DNA from: Rhodospirillaceae bacterium | Lineage (GTDB): Bacteria; Pseudomonadota; Alphaproteobacteria; UBA828 | Direction of reading: 5' to 3' | DNA length: 57,696 bases | Assembly: GCA_018666805.1 (NCBI GenBank) | Contig: JABIXB010000289.1 | Coordinates: 1-57,696 of the forward strand | Part shown: piece by piece, positions 37,701-45,703 of the stretch | Layout of the letters: each line of letters starts with the position of its first letter | Position numbering within the stretch: position 1 is the first letter of the stretch | Position numbers and translations under genes: made by a program | The notes under the pieces: generated by a model | Seen by the model: the letters and a program-made list of their open reading frames with translations, nothing else | Told to the model about the DNA's origin: nothing | The model's database searches: none

Positions 37701-40700
37701 CGGTGGGCTCGGCAATGACACGCTCTATGGCGGCTCGAGTATTGATACGCTGTTCGGCGGTGAGGGTGACGATAATTTAGATGGCGGCAACAGCAACGAC
37801 ATTCTTGACGGCGGCATCGGCAACGACACGCTTTATGGCGGCACGAATAACGACATTCTGCTTGACGGTGACGGCGATGATATTCTTGACGGCGGCAGCA
37901 ATGATGATCTGATCTATGCCGGGCTTGGTAATGACATACTCTATGGTGGCGATGGTTTCGACACATTGACCTTCGCCAACACGTCCTCGGACGTGGAAGT
38001 CAATTTGTCCACCAACACCGTGGTATTCGATGGCTTCGGTGGCACCGATACCGTTAGCGAAATCGAACAGGTAATCGGCGGTACGGGCAATGACACGCTC
38101 ACCGGCAGCGACAATGATGAAGTGCTGCTTGGCGGCGACGGCAACGATATATTGGATGGCTCCGGCGGTAGCGACAGTCTTGATGGCGGCGCCGGCAATG
38201 ACGAAATTGATGCCGGAATTCTGAAATTTATTGAGGGCGGCCTCGGCGATGACACCTTCAACGTCTCGATCACCGATAGCGCGGCGATTGTTACGGATGC
38301 GGGCTGCAGCGATACCATTTTCTTGGAAACCTCGACGTTTGGTTTGCTCGACACCGATCCGACCGCCTTCCTCATGTTCATCGAAGAAGGCAATCTTATT
38401 ATCGAAGGTGAGGAATTTGGCGTTTTCTTCGAGGATTTTACCACCACAGGCGTGATAGAGGCTTTTGAGTTCGAAAGCTTCGGTGCAACGCCTTTCTTCT
38501 TCGCCTCGGCCGGCACGGTGGGCAACGACCTGCTCATTGGTGTCGAGGATACGCTCAGCCTCGCGGGCGGCGACGGAAATGACGTTATTCATGCCGGTGA
38601 CGGCGATGTGTCGCTTATCAGCGGTGGCGACGGCAATGATTCCATTGTCAGCAGTGAGGAGTTCAGCGGCACCACGCTGGATGGCGGTATCGGTGATGAC
38701 GTGTTGCGCTCCGCTGGTGGAGAAGGCGGCTTTAACACGGTGCTTCTTGGCGGTACCGGCAATGATATTCTGATTGCCGGCGGCGCGAACGACCAAATGC
38801 AGGGCGGCGCCGACGACGACCTTTACGTCTTTGATTTCGACGGTGATTCCCTCAGCGCGACCATTAGTGACAGCGGCGGTAGCGACACATTACTTTTCAA
38901 CAGCGGCGTCGACTTTGCCTCGTCGATCACCGTCTCCGCGGGCGATGCATTTCTCACCTTTGCGATGCCTAGTGGTGGCATTTCCACCATCGACATATTA
39001 AATCAGGATACGAGCGGTGTTGAGTTCGTCCAGATGGACATTGGCGATGGCAGCGCCACCACATTTACGGTGCAGTCGGTCCTCACCGGAGGCGCGACGA
39101 ATGATCTCATCGTCGGTGATAGCGGCATCGAAACGATTACCGGTAATGATGGCCACGATATGCTCTTCGGCAACAACGGCGCTGATGAGCTTCTCGGCGG
39201 TGCCGGCAACGATTTCCTGCAAGGCGGCACGGGCAACGATATTATCGATGGTGGCGCGGATATCGATACGGTGGACGTTTCCAATGCGTTCTCCGGCGTA
39301 ACCGTTGATCTCAACATTGGCGGCGTGCAAACGCTGGGCGGCGGCCTCGGCGAAGATACGCTGACGAGTATCGAGAATGTGCGCGGCTCGGCTTTTTCCG
39401 ATGTGATCATCGGCGACGGCAATGACAACAGGATCGATGGCGGCGACGGCGACGACAATATCTCCGGTGGCGGCGGCAATGACACCTTCGTTTTCGGCAG
39501 CTTCGACGGCTCGGGCATCGTCCATTTCGACGATAGCGCCGGCAGCGACGACACCTTGATTTTGGGCACCCGTGGCGAAGATGCCATCGCCATGGATTTC
39601 TGGTTCTTTAAAAACGAATCGGATCTCGAGATCGATTACGAATTTGGCGGCAACCCGGCCGGCGAACAGGCATTTGTTACCGATCAATTCCTAAGTGCGT
39701 CACCGGTTATCGAGAAATTCGTTTTTTCGGGAAATCCGGAGGTAACTTACATTGCCGAGGATGCTGCAACGAGTGGTAATGATTTGATCGTCAGCGCCAA
39801 TTCCTCTCTCGATGCGACGATCATCGGCGGCGACGGTGACGATGCTCTGTTCGGCGGCGTGGCGAATGATCTTCTGCAAGGCGATGCCGGCAACGACGCG
39901 CTGATCGGCGCCAATGGCAATGATGTGCTTCAAGGCGGTGCCGGCAATGACGATCTGTTCGGCGGCGATGGCAATGATTCAATGGATGGCGGCGATGGCG
40001 ACGATGTTTTCATGGTCGGCAGTGGCGATGACACAATCACCGATTCGGGCGGCGTCGATTTCATTGAAATGGCTTCGGGTGAATCTCTGACCGGCGCCGA
40101 GCGCGTCGGCAATAATTTGAAAATTACAACAACTTCTGAATCAACGACGACGATCGTTAATCATTTTGCTGGACAGGCCGTCGAGTTTATCGAGGAGGGC
40201 GGCTTCAATGACGTTATCTTCCTCGCATCCACCAGCACGGATGGAACCAGTTTCGAGGACATCGTCGCGGGCACGAGTGGTGCTGATACGTTGTCCGGCT
40301 TTGGCGAGCATGACCACCTCTTTGGTGCGGCCGGAAACGATATTCTTATCGGCGGCGGCGGCGAGGATTTCCTCCAGGGCGGTGACGGCAACGACATCTT
40401 CCGGTTCCTTGACCCGAGCGATGGTGTATCCGCGGAGGATGGCGTATTCGGTCTGTTTGACGGCGATTTCGTCGATGATTTTGCCTCGGGCGTCGACAAA
40501 TTTCAGTTCGATGGCACCGCATTCGGCTTCGGCGCTTTTACCGGCACGCTGACCCTGAACACCAATTTCTTCGTCGAGGCTGATTTCGATGGCACCTCGA
40601 CGGGCGGCGGCACGCCGACAGGCGCCTATGTGGTGTTCGACCCGAACACGTTCAATCTCTATACCGATGCGGCGCAGAATGATGGTGGTTACACGGTGGT

Positions 40701-40749
40701 CGCCAATCTCGGCGCGACTCCTGTCGCCGGCGACATTGAAATAATCTGA
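34795..40749 (+). CDS. Giant RTX protein, C-terminal part (same frame as 29434-34707, downstream of the in-frame TAG)
   Basis: Same reading frame (both starts are 1 mod 3). The track start is a TTG inside an RTX unit with no evident RBS; reading resumes right after the TAG at 34708 (DIIVGNASDNVLEGFGADDTL...). C-terminus YTVVANLGATPVAGDIEII resembles T1SS substrates. Confidence 0.85.
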   Translation: MDGGSGNDLLEFFEAAGGATVDLASESVSVDGDGGVDIVLNFENVYGSNYSDDISGDEFDNILSGGTGDDTLFGGDGNDVLDGGDGNDFIDGGDGVDSVSFTSVSSSVYVNLAAGTAIGSEGGVDQIDNMEIVTGSAYGDELIGDSNDNTLYGFYGNDVLEGGAGNDVLDGDDGSDTVSFAGASAGVYVDLVSGSASDGDGGTDILYNIESVLGSNYSDTILTAEGEGYGYVDGGAGDDQIITSGNSTDLYVYGGTGNDTLILSGDEAFEDVFLVNESYGNVLIENVGIYNYTLDVVGVEDLIINTGGGNDTVVIGDLSATDIDSDTVTFDGGTGDDRFFASGEIPANQSFSGAQEYAAITGLTGGDMVVVWTDDDGLDGNYDGIFARIIDSDGAPVGDQFLINSETTTSNQSFADTVALSDGGFVVVWESNDGSGDGVFGQRFDASGSEVGVEFQVNSTSSGSQDGAAVAALSGGGFVVTWESPDSTLDGIFAQRFDVSGTTPTLLGGEITVNTTDNQEVDSAVAGLSSGGFVVTWSTISGGVDKVFGQIFDSGGSTVGGEFQVNTTSNSVFSSPSVSDLPDGGFVVVWTGLDSSGSGVIGQRFDATGTKVGIEFQVNTENASSQFEASVAASSDGTFVVTWTSTGDQDGEDRGIFSQRFDTNSVTTPTAIGSEFGINKFFDRYQEESDVTILGDGGFAVAWQTESVRTNYNFESDIRVSIFDADGNQAPDAATGSLVLDGGDGNDLLIGGMANDVLSGNADDDEIDGFFGDDILFGGDGDDALFGSYGDDTLDGGAGNDIIDGGEGPIIFGSTYNTGSSSDTVTFSGATSAIDVSLYDNAVYDDGQGGVDDIYGIENVIGTVYSDFIYGNHENNSLFGGDGDDQLYGEYGYDMLDGGDGNDFMRGGYHEDILLGGSGDDFLDGEGSADFLDGGFDNDTIYGGSGSDTLIGGDGDDILDGESSSDTLDGGLGNDTLYGGSSIDTLFGGEGDDNLDGGNSNDILDGGIGNDTLYGGTNNDILLDGDGDDILDGGSNDDLIYAGLGNDILYGGDGFDTLTFANTSSDVEVNLSTNTVVFDGFGGTDTVSEIEQVIGGTGNDTLTGSDNDEVLLGGDGNDILDGSGGSDSLDGGAGNDEIDAGILKFIEGGLGDDTFNVSITDSAAIVTDAGCSDTIFLETSTFGLLDTDPTAFLMFIEEGNLIIEGEEFGVFFEDFTTTGVIEAFEFESFGATPFFFASAGTVGNDLLIGVEDTLSLAGGDGNDVIHAGDGDVSLISGGDGNDSIVSSEEFSGTTLDGGIGDDVLRSAGGEGGFNTVLLGGTGNDILIAGGANDQMQGGADDDLYVFDFDGDSLSATISDSGGSDTLLFNSGVDFASSITVSAGDAFLTFAMPSGGISTIDILNQDTSGVEFVQMDIGDGSATTFTVQSVLTGGATNDLIVGDSGIETITGNDGHDMLFGNNGADELLGGAGNDFLQGGTGNDIIDGGADIDTVDVSNAFSGVTVDLNIGGVQTLGGGLGEDTLTSIENVRGSAFSDVIIGDGNDNRIDGGDGDDNISGGGGNDTFVFGSFDGSGIVHFDDSAGSDDTLILGTRGEDAIAMDFWFFKNESDLEIDYEFGGNPAGEQAFVTDQFLSASPVIEKFVFSGNPEVTYIAEDAATSGNDLIVSANSSLDATIIGGDGDDALFGGVANDLLQGDAGNDALIGANGNDVLQGGAGNDDLFGGDGNDSMDGGDGDDVFMVGSGDDTITDSGGVDFIEMASGESLTGAERVGNNLKITTTSESTTTIVNHFAGQAVEFIEEGGFNDVIFLASTSTDGTSFEDIVAGTSGADTLSGFGEHDHLFGAAGNDILIGGGGEDFLQGGDGNDIFRFLDPSDGVSAEDGVFGLFDGDFVDDFASGVDKFQFDGTAFGFGAFTGTLTLNTNFFVEADFDGTSTGGGTPTGAYVVFDPNTFNLYTDAAQNDGGYTVVANLGATPVAGDIEII
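35836..36996 (+). repeat. Seven tandem ~55-aa repeats, probable beta-propeller domain within the giant RTX protein
   Basis: Repeated GGFVVVWxSxxxxxDGVFGQRFDAxGxxVGxEFQVNT units; seven copies counted by eye. Confidence 0.7.
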
Positions 40750-40774
40750 TCCGCCAGTAAATATACGGCCAAAT

Positions 40775-40808
40775 TACACCGCCCTGATTTGTTAACCGGG
40801 GCGGTGTA
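40775..40808. terminator. Terminator-like hairpin after the giant RTX gene
   Basis: TACACCGCCC - 14 nt - GGGCGGTGTA: perfect 10-bp inverted repeat followed by TTATT. Confidence 0.75.
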
Positions 40809-40850
40809 TTATTGTGACGCAACCGGTTTACGGCACGGAAGAATTGAGCC

Positions 40851-41663
40851 TTGGAAAAAAATAGTCATTGGGGCAGAGCCGCGCGTCAGTGGCATTATGT
40901 CGGGCAGCCTCTCAAGCCGACGCCAGATGATATACAGGCTCTCGAGAATCTCGCCAAACGCGTTAGAGCACCGCAGCCCCGCGCCCTGTTGCTCGGAGTC
41001 ACGCGCGAAATTGCCGCGATGAAGTGGCCGGAGGGGACGCATCTTCTGGCAGTGGACCGCTCGTTCGACATGATCGAATTTGCTTGGGCCGGTGCCAATG
41101 TCGCCGATGCCAAAGTGGTGTGCGGCGATTGGTGCGACCTTCCGCTCGCCGACAATTCGCGCGACCTTATCGTTGGCGACGGCTGCATGCTGGTGTTCGA
41201 TTATCCGGCGAGTTTCGAGCGCGCACTACAGTCATTCCATAGGGTACTGGTCCCGGGCGGATTGTTGTCGCACCGATTTTTTCTCAGCCCGGAAAAAAAG
41301 GAATCGCCGGATACGGTGTTCGATGATTTACGCGCCGGGCGGATCGGCAGTTTTCATTTATTCAAATGGCGCCTCGCCATGGCGCTTCAGCCGAGTGTTG
41401 AAGAAGGTGTGCGGCTGGGCGATGTCTGGAGCAATTGGCATGACGCCATTCCCGATGCCAAACGATTATCGGAAAAGTTGAATTGGCCGTTGGAGACAGT
41501 CACCAGCATTGATTTCTATCGCGATTCCGATACCCGCTTTATCTACCCCACCCTGGCCGAAGTTCAGAGCGCCGTATTGCCCTATTTCAAAGAGCTGGAG
41601 CGCCACGTGCCGGAATATGAGGGCGGTGAGCGCTTTCAGACCATTCTTTTCGAGGCGCTGTGA
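40851..41663 (+). CDS. SAM-dependent methyltransferase (class I)
   Basis: LLLGVTREIAAM, HLLAVDRSFDMIEFA, VVCGDWCDLPLADNSRDLIVGDG, HRVLVPGGLLSHRFF; apparent TTG start. Confidence 0.8.
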   Translation: MEKNSHWGRAARQWHYVGQPLKPTPDDIQALENLAKRVRAPQPRALLLGVTREIAAMKWPEGTHLLAVDRSFDMIEFAWAGANVADAKVVCGDWCDLPLADNSRDLIVGDGCMLVFDYPASFERALQSFHRVLVPGGLLSHRFFLSPEKKESPDTVFDDLRAGRIGSFHLFKWRLAMALQPSVEEGVRLGDVWSNWHDAIPDAKRLSEKLNWPLETVTSIDFYRDSDTRFIYPTLAEVQSAVLPYFKELERHVPEYEGGERFQTILFEAL

Positions 41664-43045
41664 GCCAAGGCAAAGAGACAAAGGCCCTCGATTCACTTGA
41701 AGGCATCCACTGGCCCAGACTTCCGGGCGTCGGTGCGCAGATGATGCGCCCGGTTTTGGCGCAGCTCAAACAAGCCCAATGGTTGCCGCCGGAGGCGCTT
41801 GTCGAGCGCCAATTACAACAGCTTCAGTCGCTGTTATCCTATGCCCAGGCCAACGTGCCTTATTATCAGCGGAAAATCGGCAGTGACCTCTTCGATCCCC
41901 TGTTTGGATTGACGCTCGAGAATTGGCGGAAATTGCCCATCCTCCGACGCAGCGATATTCAGGATAACGCTGCCGATCTGCTGAGCCGCAATATTCCGGC
42001 CAGCCACTACCCGCTCGGCGAGACGCAAACTTCCGGCTCGACCGGGCAACCGGTAAAAGTCACCAGTACCTCTGCATCGCGCCTGTTTTGGTCGGCCGTA
42101 ACCATGCGCGATCACTATTGGCACCGGCGCGATTTTAGCGGCAAATTATGTTCGATCCGCGCCATACCCGCCGATAGCGGTTCCGTCGCTAAGGGCCAGG
42201 ATAGCCCCAATTGGGGATGGCCCGCCGCCCAACTATATAAAACCGGTGCGGCCTCGATCCTCAGCCTCGGCACCGATGTCAGCGCGCAAGCCGAATGGTT
42301 GGCAGAGCGCAACCCGGAATATTTACTCACCTATCCAGCCAATTTGGCGGCGCTTGAGGAACATTTTCGCAGCAGCGGCCGCGAGTTGCCCAACCTGAAG
42401 GAAATCCGCACCGTCGGTGAAATGGTCTCAAAGGAGCTGCGGCGGAAATGCCGTGAAACCTGGGGCGTGCCCCTGTCCGATGTTTATAGCTCGCAGGAAG
42501 TCGGTTATATGGCCCTGCAATGCCCGGAAAGCGGCCTGCTTCATGTGCAAAGCGAAACCATGATGGTCGAAGTGCTGGATGAAGCAGGCAAGCCAACCCC
42601 GCCGGGCGAAGTCGGGCGGGTCGTGGTGACCGGCTTGCACAATTTTGCCATGCCGCTGATCCGTTATGAAATCCGCGACTATGCCGAGCCTGGCGAGCTA
42701 TGTTCGTGCGGCCGTGGGCTGCCGACGCTACGCCGCGTCGTTGGCCGGCTGCGCAACATGCTTGTTCTTCCCAATGGCGACAAACGCTGGCCGCTCACCG
42801 GATTTCACGATTTCCGCGATATCGCGCCGATCCGGCAATATCAGCTGGTGCAGAAGAGCGTCGAGCGGATTGAGGTGCGCTATGTTGTCGATCGCCCGCT
42901 CACGGCGGAGGAGGAAGAAAAACTCCGCGCCGTGATTCAGAATGCGCTCGGCCACCCGTTCGAGCTTTCTTTCCAATATTTCGACGAGCTGACAAAGACG
43001 TCGGGCGGAAAGTTCGAAGAATTTATTTCCGAAGTTGCCGCCTAG
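41660..43045 (+). CDS. PaaK/CapK-like AMP-binding (phenylacetate-CoA ligase family) protein
   Basis: ETQTSGSTGQPVKVTST, SSQEVGYMALQCPE, YEIRDYAEPGELCSCGRGLPTLRRVVGRLRN; GTG start overlapping the upstream stop (GTGA). Confidence 0.88.
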   Translation: MSQGKETKALDSLEGIHWPRLPGVGAQMMRPVLAQLKQAQWLPPEALVERQLQQLQSLLSYAQANVPYYQRKIGSDLFDPLFGLTLENWRKLPILRRSDIQDNAADLLSRNIPASHYPLGETQTSGSTGQPVKVTSTSASRLFWSAVTMRDHYWHRRDFSGKLCSIRAIPADSGSVAKGQDSPNWGWPAAQLYKTGAASILSLGTDVSAQAEWLAERNPEYLLTYPANLAALEEHFRSSGRELPNLKEIRTVGEMVSKELRRKCRETWGVPLSDVYSSQEVGYMALQCPESGLLHVQSETMMVEVLDEAGKPTPPGEVGRVVVTGLHNFAMPLIRYEIRDYAEPGELCSCGRGLPTLRRVVGRLRNMLVLPNGDKRWPLTGFHDFRDIAPIRQYQLVQKSVERIEVRYVVDRPLTAEEEEKLRAVIQNALGHPFELSFQYFDELTKTSGGKFEEFISEVAA

Positions 43046-43095
43046 CTGTGGCTGATTAAGCTAAAAGAAAAAGCCGAACAAAAAGGGAGAATATC

Positions 43096-43500
43096 ATGGC
43101 GAAATTTGAGCGGATTTTGAGCGATAAAGTCAGCGAGCCGGAGCCTGGTCTCTGGTCCAACTGCAAGCGCTACGGCGACCAGGTCTATATTTCCGGCCTG
43201 GTGCCGCTCGCCAATGATGGCGAGGTGCTCGGCATCAACGATCCGGGCGAACAGGCGTGCGTCATTTTCCGCATGATCCAGCATTATGTCGAAGCGGCGG
43301 GCGGCAAGATGAGCGATGTGGTGCGGATGCGTATCTATGTCACCGACATGCGCCACCGCCCGGCGGTTCTTGCCGCCAGGCGTGAATTTTTCAGCGGCGA
43401 TTTCCCCTGTTCGACCCTGGTCGGCGTCTCGACCCTGGTCGATCCGGCCTACCTGGTGGAAATCGATGCCGACGCCATCATTGGCGCGGGCGCCGGCTAG
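43096..43500 (+). CDS. RidA family protein
   Basis: VYISGLVPLANDGEVLG, VVRMRIYVTDMRHRPAV, STLVGVSTLVDPAYLVEIDADAII. Confidence 0.9.
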   Translation: MAKFERILSDKVSEPEPGLWSNCKRYGDQVYISGLVPLANDGEVLGINDPGEQACVIFRMIQHYVEAAGGKMSDVVRMRIYVTDMRHRPAVLAARREFFSGDFPCSTLVGVSTLVDPAYLVEIDADAIIGAGAG

Positions 43501-44673
43501 CTACCGATTGGACTCTACCGGCCCCTTTTTGGGTAGCGCCCACAAGGTGATGACGCCGATCACCGCCAGGATGCCGGCAATGAGGATGGCGTAATTATAG
43601 CCGCCTTCCCAATCGTAAAGCACACCCGCGGCAAAGGGTCCGAGCAACCCGGCGAGCCCGTAGGAGGATGCCAGGCGACCATATACCCGGGGCAGCGCCG
43701 CGACGCCGTAATAGCCGGCGACCGTCACCGGGTAGGCCGAGGCGCTGGCGCCAAAAGCTCCGCCCACCAGAGCCAGCGCGACCAGGCTCATGCCCGCCGA
43801 CGGCGCGAAGTAGAGCGCCAGGAGGGGAATTGCGGTCAGGGCGGCAATACCGATTAGGACACGCCGGCCGGTAAACCAGTCGCATAGGATACCGGCGCTG
43901 AGGGCGAAGCCGATATATACGAGGTTTGTCAGCATCGGTCCCCAATAGGCCTGTTCAGCGGGAATGCCGAAATAGGTCACGATCCCGGCAGCATGGCCGA
44001 TCGACATCAGGGCGGCGAAAGCGATGAACATAAAGCCGAACCAGAGAAGGATGAAAATGCGCGGGCTGACCGTTAAAATATCGCTGAAAATACCGCCGCC
44101 ATCCTGCGCGCCCGAATGCTCTGGTGGGCGCGCCGCGTGCATCAAGATTCCGCTCAAGGCGCCGATCACGATCAGATAGGCGGCGAACAGCAGAAACAAG
44201 GCATGGGCGCCCTGCCAGTCTATGACGGCGGCAAAGATCGGCGGCCACACCAGTCCGCCACCGGCGAAGGCCGACATATTCAGGCTGATGGCGATGCTGC
44301 GCCGGATCGGCAGATCGAGGCTGGCCGCCGTCATGGCAAGGAAGTAGGAGACGCCGAGAGAAAAACCAAACAAAACGCCATAGCCGATAATGAGGCTCCA
44401 GAGTGCCTCGAAATATCCCGCGATCGCCACGCCCAGCCCGGCAATGGTAAAGACGACGAACAGTAGATAGGACAAAGACGCGATGCGCAGCAGGCTATGC
44501 GTGACGAACATGCCCACGGTCATGAATATGAAGGCAATGGAGTAGGCTAGGCTGATATCGGAGCGCGTCGCACCAATGCTCTCTTCGAGCGGCGCGACCA
44601 ACACGCTCCAACCGTAGAACGAGCCCATCGAGAAGTTGACAACGACCGCAATAATCAGGGGAAGCAGGGACAT
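43501..44673 (-). CDS. MFS transporter
   Basis: About 12 TM segments; FSMGSFYGWSVLVAPLEE, GYGVLFGFSLGVSYFLAMTAASLDLPIRR. Confidence 0.9.
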   Translation of the reverse strand: MSLLPLIIAVVVNFSMGSFYGWSVLVAPLEESIGATRSDISLAYSIAFIFMTVGMFVTHSLLRIASLSYLLFVVFTIAGLGVAIAGYFEALWSLIIGYGVLFGFSLGVSYFLAMTAASLDLPIRRSIAISLNMSAFAGGGLVWPPIFAAVIDWQGAHALFLLFAAYLIVIGALSGILMHAARPPEHSGAQDGGGIFSDILTVSPRIFILLWFGFMFIAFAALMSIGHAAGIVTYFGIPAEQAYWGPMLTNLVYIGFALSAGILCDWFTGRRVLIGIAALTAIPLLALYFAPSAGMSLVALALVGGAFGASASAYPVTVAGYYGVAALPRVYGRLASSYGLAGLLGPFAAGVLYDWEGGYNYAILIAGILAVIGVITLWALPKKGPVESNR

Positions 44674-44809
44674 TGCTATATTTTCATTATTGTTGTGCGG
44701 AAAAAAATATGGTGCGGCGCTGTTATGCCCCGGCAGTGGATGTTAAGGCTTTGATGCAAACAGAGGAACAGATAGTTTGCCCAAATGACAGCAAATTTGA
44801 GCGCCGGAA

Positions 44810-45703
44810 ATGAACACTGAAACGATGCCGGATTCGGTCGAGAGCACGCGCGCCTTGTTAAAACGGGGGAAATACGTGTCCGACCAAAATTTGGCGACCA
44901 TGCTGTTTCTCAGCCTGAAACTCGGCCGGCCGCTGTTGCTTGAGGGCCGCAGCGGTGTCGGCAAGAGCGAGCTTGGCATGGTCTTGGCACGCGAGTTGGA
45001 GCGTCCGCTTCTGCGCCTGCAATGTTATGAAGGGCTCGATGCCGCGGCTGCCGTTTATGAATGGAATTACGCCGCGCAGATGATCGAGATTCGCTTGGCC
45101 GAACAGGATCGGAGCGGCGACAAGGACGGTCTTGCCGGGGAGCTCTTCTCTGAGCGCTTTCTGATCAAGCGCCCGCTTCTTCAGGCGCTCGAAGAGACAG
45201 GCGCCAGCGCGCCGGTTCTCTTGATTGATGAAATCGACCGGGCGGATGAAGGCTTCGAGGCCTATCTGCTGGAAATCCTCTCCGATTTTCAGATTAGTGT
45301 GCCGGAATTGGGCACCATCCGCGCTGCCAAGCGGCCAATCGTTGTGCTCACCTCCAACCGCACCCGGGAAATTCACGACGCCCTCAAGCGGCGCTGTATC
45401 TATCACTGGCTCGATTATCCGGACGCGGCGCAGGAAGCGGAAATTCTTAAATTACGCGCGCCCACCATCGCGCGGAAATTGACCGAGAGCCTGGATGAAC
45501 TGGTGCAGGAATTGCGCCAAGCAGAGTTTCGCGGCGGCGCCGGGGTCAAGGCGGCGGTCGAATGGGCCGCCACTTTGATCGAGTTGGACCGCGAGGAGAT
45601 GGACCCAAAGGAGACCAGCGCCGGTATCGCGCAAATTCTCAAACGGCACCAGGACGGCGAGGTAAATGCCGTGGCCGATGCGCTGGCGCGGGGGGCGGAA
45701 TGA
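44810..45703 (+). CDS. MoxR family AAA ATPase (CoxD-like)
   Basis: LEGRSGVGKSELGMVLARE (Walker A), VLLIDEIDRADEGFEAYLLEILSD (Walker B), TSNRTREIHDALKRRCIYHWLDYPD. Confidence 0.93.
   Translation: MNTETMPDSVESTRALLKRGKYVSDQNLATMLFLSLKLGRPLLLEGRSGVGKSELGMVLARELERPLLRLQCYEGLDAAAAVYEWNYAAQMIEIRLAEQDRSGDKDGLAGELFSERFLIKRPLLQALEETGASAPVLLIDEIDRADEGFEAYLLEILSDFQISVPELGTIRAAKRPIVVLTSNRTREIHDALKRRCIYHWLDYPDAAQEAEILKLRAPTIARKLTESLDELVQELRQAEFRGGAGVKAAVEWAATLIELDREEMDPKETSAGIAQILKRHQDGEVNAVADALARGAE

Noticed and set aside
30783-38796. Long antisense ORFs in the RTX gene (e.g. 30783-31709, 31054-31959, 35008-36030, 37777-38796 on the minus strand)
   Set aside because: These are mirror products of periodic GGC/GAC codons; low-complexity translations with no family motifs.
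29434-43500. A local type I secretion system for the RTX protein
   Set aside because: No HlyB/HlyD/TolC-like genes in the flanking ORFs; any cognate T1SS must be outside the window.
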